This document shows positions 14,673-18,635 of a stretch of 18,635 nucleotides of DNA, one piece after another. The first letter of the stretch is position 1. Each line of letters begins with the position of its first letter. Where the stretch lies: contig SFNY01000066.1 of the NCBI GenBank assembly GCA_004554085.1, positions 1 to 18,635 on the forward strand. Reading direction: 5' to 3'. The notes beneath the pieces were generated by a model that saw only the letters and a program-made list of their open reading frames with translations, ran no database searches and was not told the DNA's origin. This DNA is from Clostridiales bacterium. Its GTDB lineage: Bacteria; Bacillota; Clostridia; Christensenellales; Aristaeellaceae. The translations under genes and the position numbers were made by a program.

Positions 14673-17519
14673 TCATGCCAGCGGCACGAGGCGGAGCAGG
14701 GCCACAGGGGTCTGGGATTCGGTGAAGTCGAGGGCGAAGGAGGCGGTTTCCTCCTCAATTTCGAGATCGATGGGCGTTTCCGTGCCGTCCGCGTCCAGCA
14801 GTGCGAGGGTATAGCCCTCCAGCGCTTCGGCGGGCCGGGTGATCCTGATCTGGCCGCTGGGCTGGGTCAGCTTGCCGTCCTCTTCAAAGGCCACGCTCAT
14901 GAGCAGCGCGCCATTCTCCAGCGCGTCCATGCGCACCACCAGTGCGCCCTCGGGCAGCGTCTCGGTCAGGGCCTCGGCGGTCGCATCCTCCACCGGCAGC
15001 AACACCGTACCCTCGAGGGTTTCGACGAGCTCGCCCTCCGCGTCCAGCAGCCGGATTTCGCGAATCTCGCCGCACACCGGGCAGAGGATGAACTCCGCAC
15101 GCACGCCCTCCGCCGGCAGCACATAGACGAAGGGCGCGCAGTCCGCCGTGCGCTCGGCTCCGCAACTGCGCAGACAGGCCGAGGTGTGCGTGCCGTCGGC
15201 GTTGGGAATCCACTCGCCGTACTGGTGGCCCAGCGCAGCAAGCTCCGCGTAGGTGGTATAATCGCAGCGCTTGCAGGTGATGTAAGTGCTCCAGCCGGGT
15301 TCGGTGCAGGTCGGGGCCTTGGCGGCGTGGTTCACGATGTCATGCCCCAGCGCCTTCTTTTCCACATAGGTGATATAATCGCAGCGCTTGCAGGTCTGGT
15401 AGGCGTTCCAGCCGATTTCGGTGCAGGTCGGGGCCTTGGCGGCGTGGTTCACGATGTCATGCCCCAGCGCCTTCTTTTCCACATAGGTGGTATAATCGCA
15501 GCGCTTGCAGGTCTGGTAGGCGTTCCAGCCGATTTCGGTGCAGGTGGGAGCCTGCGCGGCGTGGTTCACGATGTCATGCCCCAGCGCCTTCTTTTCCACA
15601 TAGGTGGTATAATCGCAGCGGAAGCAGGTGTCATAGGCGTTCCAGCCAACCTCGGTGCAGGTCGGGGCCTTGGCGGCGTGGTTCACCAGATTGTGGCCCA
15701 GCACCTTCTTTTCCACATAGGTGGTATAATCGCAGCGGGAGCAGGTGTCATAGGCGTTCCAGCCAACCTCGGTGCAGGTCGGGGCCTGCGCGGCGTGGTT
15801 CACGATGTCATGCCCCAGCGCCCGCTTCACGGCATAGGTCGAGTAGTCGCAGCGGAGGCAGGCATAGTAGGGATCCCAGCCGATGATGGTGCAGGTCGGG
15901 GTTCTTCCGGAGTGGTAGGCGAGCTTGTGCTTCAGCGGCTTCTTTTCCACATAGGTGGTGTAGGCGCAGCCTTCGCGGGTGCAGGTTTGGTAGGCCTCCC
16001 AGCCGACTTCCGTGCAGGTCGGAGCCTGCGCGCCGTGGGATTCAAGGGCGTGGGCGTCGGGGTCAACCTCGCCGTAGTAGCTCTCGCACACAGCGCAGTA
16101 GGCCGCAGTCTGGCAGGTGGCAGGCGTTGCCGCCGTGTGGGCCTCGGGCGTTCCTTCGACCGAATGCGGGCAGTCGCTGTAGGTCGTCGTCGGCGTGTGC
16201 TGGGTCTCGGAGGTCTTCACGTAGGTGGTTGTGGCCTCGCCGATATGGTTGTTGGATGCGAGGTCGCCGAAAGGTGTCGAGCACTTCGCGCATATCGCCC
16301 GCGAGGAACAAGTAGCCGGGGTGTGTTCGCTGTGACCCTCTTGATATGTCTTGATTTCCCCATGGCAGCCCCCACAGATGACTGTCACCTTGTGCTCGGT
16401 GTCAGAGACATTTGTATAATCGAAGTCCGTTCCGCCTTGGTGTTTGTCCGGGTCCTTGTAGGTAAGACCGCAGTCCAGGCACGGCATACTGTCAATGCAG
16501 GTTGCATAGCCACGGTGGTCGGCATGTTGGATGTGTGACTCATTATGGGAACAAATTCGGTAATGCAGGTTTTCGTTCTCGTATGTCCAATTGCCCCAAC
16601 GGTGGTTGTCGGGGTTCGGATCGCCGTATGCTTGATTGCAAACATTACACCATGCCGCGTGGGTGCATTCCGCTGGGGTTGATTCTTCGTGCTTTGTCGT
16701 AACTTTATTGCCGGTCTCATTCCCGCAGGCGGTGCAGGTTTCGATCCTTTTGTGGAAGGACTCGTCATATTTGTTATACAAGTACGTAAAGGGGCCTGCG
16801 TGCTTTGTCGTGTCCGTGTAGCTTGCGTGGCATTTGCTGCACGTCGCGGGTGTGACGCAGTTCGAGTTGCCGTCGTGCGACTCGGATTCGGATGCGCTGC
16901 AGCCTGCGTTCTGGCAGATGCGGTAATGCAGCCTCGTATTGATCGTACCTGGCTGCCACTCGCCCCAGTTGTGGCTGCCATAGTAGGACAGCTTGCAGAC
17001 GGAGCAAGTTGCCGATGTTTGGCAGGTCGGATTGCCGCCGGTATGATCTGCTGTTGTTTCCTCGCCACAGAGACAGCTACCGGTATGCTTTTTTCCATCT
17101 TCGGTGGATGTCCATTTGCCGAAGGTGTGCTTTTCGTATATCCACTCTCTGCCGTCGCAGGCATCGCAATAAATAACTTTGCTGTGTTCATTGGAATCTA
17201 CGCGCGTATATCCGATAATGGTAGGGTTTACGTGGTTGAACTCGTTCATATCGACATCGCTGCGGTAATCACATACCGTACAGATACACCCAACGCAGGT
17301 TGCAGCACCCAAGGTATGATTAGGATAGGTTTTCTGAGTAATGTCACAAGATTTGCACTCCCAAAGAATCACATGGTATCTTTCGTAAGGTGTGACGGAA
17401 ACCTTCTCCATGCACTCACCGCAAGCACTACAATACTGGGGCCCATCTGCATCCGCCATCGCCACGCTGGGGATGAGCAGCAGCGCCAGCGCCGCCAGCG
17501 CAATAAACCATTTCTTCAT
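14673..17519 (-). CDS. secreted Cys-rich repeat protein (CxxC/His repeats)
   Basis: The product is 948 residues from the ATG at 17519, which has AAGGAG 9 nt upstream; the ATG at 17537 overlaps that site. It has a signal peptide (MKKWFIALAALALLL, cleavage near AMA). The N-terminal half holds diverged units with paired CxxC motifs and recurrent His/Trp phrases (TCQTSATCSVCKLSYYG, HNWGEW, LHYRIC). The second half has seven 39-residue tandem units of the form LGHDIVNHAAKAPTCTEVGW followed by NAYDTCxRCDYTTYVEKK. A Cys-free beta-rich C-terminal domain of about 130 residues follows. Such TCTxxGxxxYxCxxC repeats occur widely in secreted proteins of gut clostridia. Metal binding or disulfides are plausible, but function is unknown. 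It follows the TetR gene by 27 bp, so it should be co-transcribed with it. I see no wall anchor. Confidence 0.9.
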   Translation of the reverse strand: MKKWFIALAALALLLIPSVAMADADGPQYCSACGECMEKVSVTPYERYHVILWECKSCDITQKTYPNHTLGAATCVGCICTVCDYRSDVDMNEFNHVNPTIIGYTRVDSNEHSKVIYCDACDGREWIYEKHTFGKWTSTEDGKKHTGSCLCGEETTADHTGGNPTCQTSATCSVCKLSYYGSHNWGEWQPGTINTRLHYRICQNAGCSASESESHDGNSNCVTPATCSKCHASYTDTTKHAGPFTYLYNKYDESFHKRIETCTACGNETGNKVTTKHEESTPAECTHAAWCNVCNQAYGDPNPDNHRWGNWTYENENLHYRICSHNESHIQHADHRGYATCIDSMPCLDCGLTYKDPDKHQGGTDFDYTNVSDTEHKVTVICGGCHGEIKTYQEGHSEHTPATCSSRAICAKCSTPFGDLASNNHIGEATTTYVKTSETQHTPTTTYSDCPHSVEGTPEAHTAATPATCQTAAYCAVCESYYGEVDPDAHALESHGAQAPTCTEVGWEAYQTCTREGCAYTTYVEKKPLKHKLAYHSGRTPTCTIIGWDPYYACLRCDYSTYAVKRALGHDIVNHAAQAPTCTEVGWNAYDTCSRCDYTTYVEKKVLGHNLVNHAAKAPTCTEVGWNAYDTCFRCDYTTYVEKKALGHDIVNHAAQAPTCTEIGWNAYQTCKRCDYTTYVEKKALGHDIVNHAAKAPTCTEIGWNAYQTCKRCDYITYVEKKALGHDIVNHAAKAPTCTEPGWSTYITCKRCDYTTYAELAALGHQYGEWIPNADGTHTSACLRSCGAERTADCAPFVYVLPAEGVRAEFILCPVCGEIREIRLLDAEGELVETLEGTVLLPVEDATAEALTETLPEGALVVRMDALENGALLMSVAFEEDGKLTQPSGQIRITRPAEALEGYTLALLDADGTETPIDLEIEEETASFALDFTESQTPVALLRLVPLA
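15251..16060 (-). repeat. seven tandem 117-bp repeats in the Cys-rich gene
   Basis: The marker aggtggtata or close variants recurs at 15251, 15368, 15485, 15602, 15719, 15836 and 15953, exactly 117 bp (39 codons) apart. The central copies are nearly identical in DNA, the outer two more diverged. This suggests expansion by unequal exchange from the middle. Confidence 0.92.
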
Positions 17520-17546
17520 ATTCTTCATCTCCTTCATGATTATCGT

Positions 17547-18218
17547 TTATAGTTCAAACTCCATCGACAGGGATTCAAACAGCGTGTTCACCACAGCTTT
17601 GGCCTGTGCGCGCACGTCCAGCGTCGCCACATGGGCGATGATCCGCGCCCGCTCGTCCTCCGGCACGCGGAACACGCGCAGGCTCATGGTGAGAAAGCGG
17701 CTGATCTTCCGCTCCAGCGGGAAATCTGCCCCGCAGCGGCGGGCCATGTAGGCGCGCATCATGCCCGCCGTGCCCACCTCCATCTCCAGGAAATCCGCCG
17801 CCGTGGCCTCCGGCAGATACGCCCCGAAGGCCGCCTGCAGCTCCCCGGCGGTGCGCCGGTGGATGAGCGACAGCGTGTCGGGACAGGTGTACGCCTCCAG
17901 ATAGACGTCACGCAGGTTCTCGTTCAGCTCCGTCAGCGCCAGCTGCAGCGCCGTCTCCACCGCGTACACCTGCGCCGGCGTGGGCGCATCCGCCATCAGC
18001 TGCCGGGCCGCGTCGAACTGCCCGCTGAACATGATCTCCACGAACGCCGTCAGCACGCCGTCCTTGGCTCCAAATATATTCTGAAACGACGACGAAGAGA
18101 CGTCCGCCTCCCGCAGGATGTCAACCATGCGGGTATTCGTATAGCCCTTTTCCAAAAACAGCCGCGCACAGGCCGCCAACACCCGCCGCCGGGCGTCCTG
18201 GCTGTTGTAGCGTCGCAT
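17547..18218 (-). CDS. TetR/AcrR-family transcriptional regulator
   Basis: The 223-residue protein has an N-terminal helix-turn-helix of TetR type: RRRVLAACARLFLEKGYTNT, then MVDILREADVSSSSFQNIFG (31-50), with a ligand-binding C-terminal region of about 160 residues. I chose the ATG at 18218. The upstream in-frame extension contains the promoter and is not coding, and GGAGG lies 12 nt before this ATG. It is the first gene of the RiPP operon, 27 bp before the Cys-rich gene, and an inverted repeat that fits a TetR operator overlaps the start region of its promoter. It probably represses its own operon until an effector, perhaps an envelope-active or host compound, binds. The effector is not predictable. 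Confidence 0.93.
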   Translation of the reverse strand: MRRYNSQDARRRVLAACARLFLEKGYTNTRMVDILREADVSSSSFQNIFGAKDGVLTAFVEIMFSGQFDAARQLMADAPTPAQVYAVETALQLALTELNENLRDVYLEAYTCPDTLSLIHRRTAGELQAAFGAYLPEATAADFLEMEVGTAGMMRAYMARRCGADFPLERKISRFLTMSLRVFRVPEDERARIIAHVATLDVRAQAKAVVNTLFESLSMEFEL

Positions 18219-18242
18219 GCGGATGTAATACCTCCGTTTAAT

Positions 18243-18258
18243 TTGGTATGTAAACCAA
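18243..18258. promoter_or_regulatory. candidate TetR operator
   Basis: TTGGTATGTAAACCAA is an inverted repeat with perfect TTGGT/ACCAA arms and two further symmetric positions in the 6-bp centre. It touches the -10 box and covers the predicted transcription start, an ideal place for autorepression by the adjacent regulator. Confidence 0.7.
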
Positions 18259-18286
18259 TTATACCGCATTTTCCAGAAGATTACAA
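18258..18286 (-). promoter_or_regulatory. promoter of the tetR-RiPP operon
   Basis: On the minus strand TTGTAA (18281-18286) and a perfect TATAAT (18258-18263) are 17 bp apart. Transcription should begin near 18251, about 33 nt before the TetR start codon. It could drive all six genes down to 6794, since I found no better promoter between them. Confidence 0.82.
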
Positions 18287-18524
18287 GGGGAAAAGACATG
18301 ATACGAATGCGATCCCCCGGCGGAGCATCGCTTCCATGCCTGTCCTGCGAAAGTTTCCCGTGGCTCAGGCGCACACGCCGCGCACGGCTGCAAAGCTTCC
18401 GCATCCGGCTTTCCGCCGCCCCGTTCATCCGGCGTCCTCCCCCGCACAGCCTTTCGGGCATGTACATTTTTCTACTATATTAAAAGGCCTGAAATCGGAA
18501 AACCTCTCACCCGGAATGCAGTAC

Positions 18525-18635
18525 TTCAATCATGCTCAAGTCATAACCACCCGTTGAACGGGTGGTTTGACCAAGCCCTATAAGGGCTAAACTCTTGTGG
18601 TAGGCCTCTAAAGAGGGCATCGAAAGGTCTGACAA
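18525..18635. mobile_element. possible end of an IS200/IS605-type element (hairpin set), runs off right edge
   Basis: Three hairpins follow each other: aaccacccgtt/aacgggtggtt (18545-18567, 11-bp arms), agccct/agggct (18574-18588) and cctc/gagg (18605-18616). The first hairpin and the CAAGCCCTATAAGGGCTAAAC-like phrase resemble ends of IS200/IS605 transposons or the RNA found beside their TnpB genes. No transposase is in view and the exact boundary is not determined. From 18287 to 18524 I see no gene or convincing site. Confidence 0.6.

Noticed and set aside
13412..14725. 437-codon plus-strand open frame opposite the Ntn hydrolase gene
   Set aside because: The minus strand encodes a recognisable enzyme with catalytic residues; the plus frame is low-complexity Val/Ala/Gly/Asp-rich.
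15251..16060. Regular repeats as a possible CRISPR array
   Set aside because: The units are contiguous 39-codon coding repeats without unique spacers, in frame with a secreted protein.
14667..16538. 623-codon plus-strand open frame opposite the Cys-rich gene
   Set aside because: Its apparent repeats are the antisense of the 117-bp units; the minus frame has a signal peptide, a ribosome site and conserved CxxC motifs.
18219..18467. 83-residue N-terminal extension of the TetR frame
   Set aside because: It would contain the promoter and operator; the TetR domain and a GGAGG site support the start at 18218.

Overview
The window reads as a Bacillota genome, most likely a gut or rumen clostridium. 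GC is high (roughly 55-65% in most genes). The genes are LoaP, an LCP protein, the CpsB/CpsD/Wzz set, a TetR regulator, a Nif11-leader peptide and very large secreted repeat proteins. Every gene I can support lies on the minus strand, so transcription runs from high to low coordinates. The long plus-strand open frames are antisense shadows of GC-rich genes.

Right unit (about 18286 down to 6747). A consensus-like promoter and TetR-type operator sit just upstream of a TetR regulator (17547-18218). Five closely spaced genes follow: a Cys-rich secreted repeat protein (14673-17519), a secreted choloylglycine-hydrolase-family Ntn hydrolase (13445-14614), a Nif11-leader RiPP precursor (13056-13412), a radical SAM/SPASM maturase (11556-12974), and a 1533-residue secreted Ig-like repeat protein (6794-11395). 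A very strong hairpin (6747-6781) closes the unit. I read this as a TetR-controlled RiPP operon joined to two large surface or secreted proteins and a secreted amidohydrolase. The precursor core contains Ser-Tyr-Gly, the X-Y-G pattern used by radical SAM spliceases, so a spliceotide-like product is a testable idea. No exporter or leader peptidase is visible.

Left unit (about 6622 down past position 1). A TTGACA-17-TATAAT promoter is followed by a hairpin-bearing leader of about 330 nt. Then come loaP (a NusG paralog antiterminator), an LCP-family protein, a secreted protein with an internal duplication, Wzz, a CpsD-type tyrosine kinase, a CpsB-type PHP phosphatase, an S26 peptidase with a Ser-His pair, and the start of a second radical SAM gene that runs off the left edge. 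The last five boundaries are tightly packed, and three of them are ATGA overlaps. This is an exopolysaccharide or capsule operon head under predicted LoaP control. The peptidase plus radical SAM pair is unexpected there, and the radical SAM gene is clearly AT-richer than its neighbours.

At the right edge (about 18525-18635) a set of hairpins resembles the end of an IS200/IS605-type element or its associated RNA. I found no tRNA, rRNA or CRISPR array.
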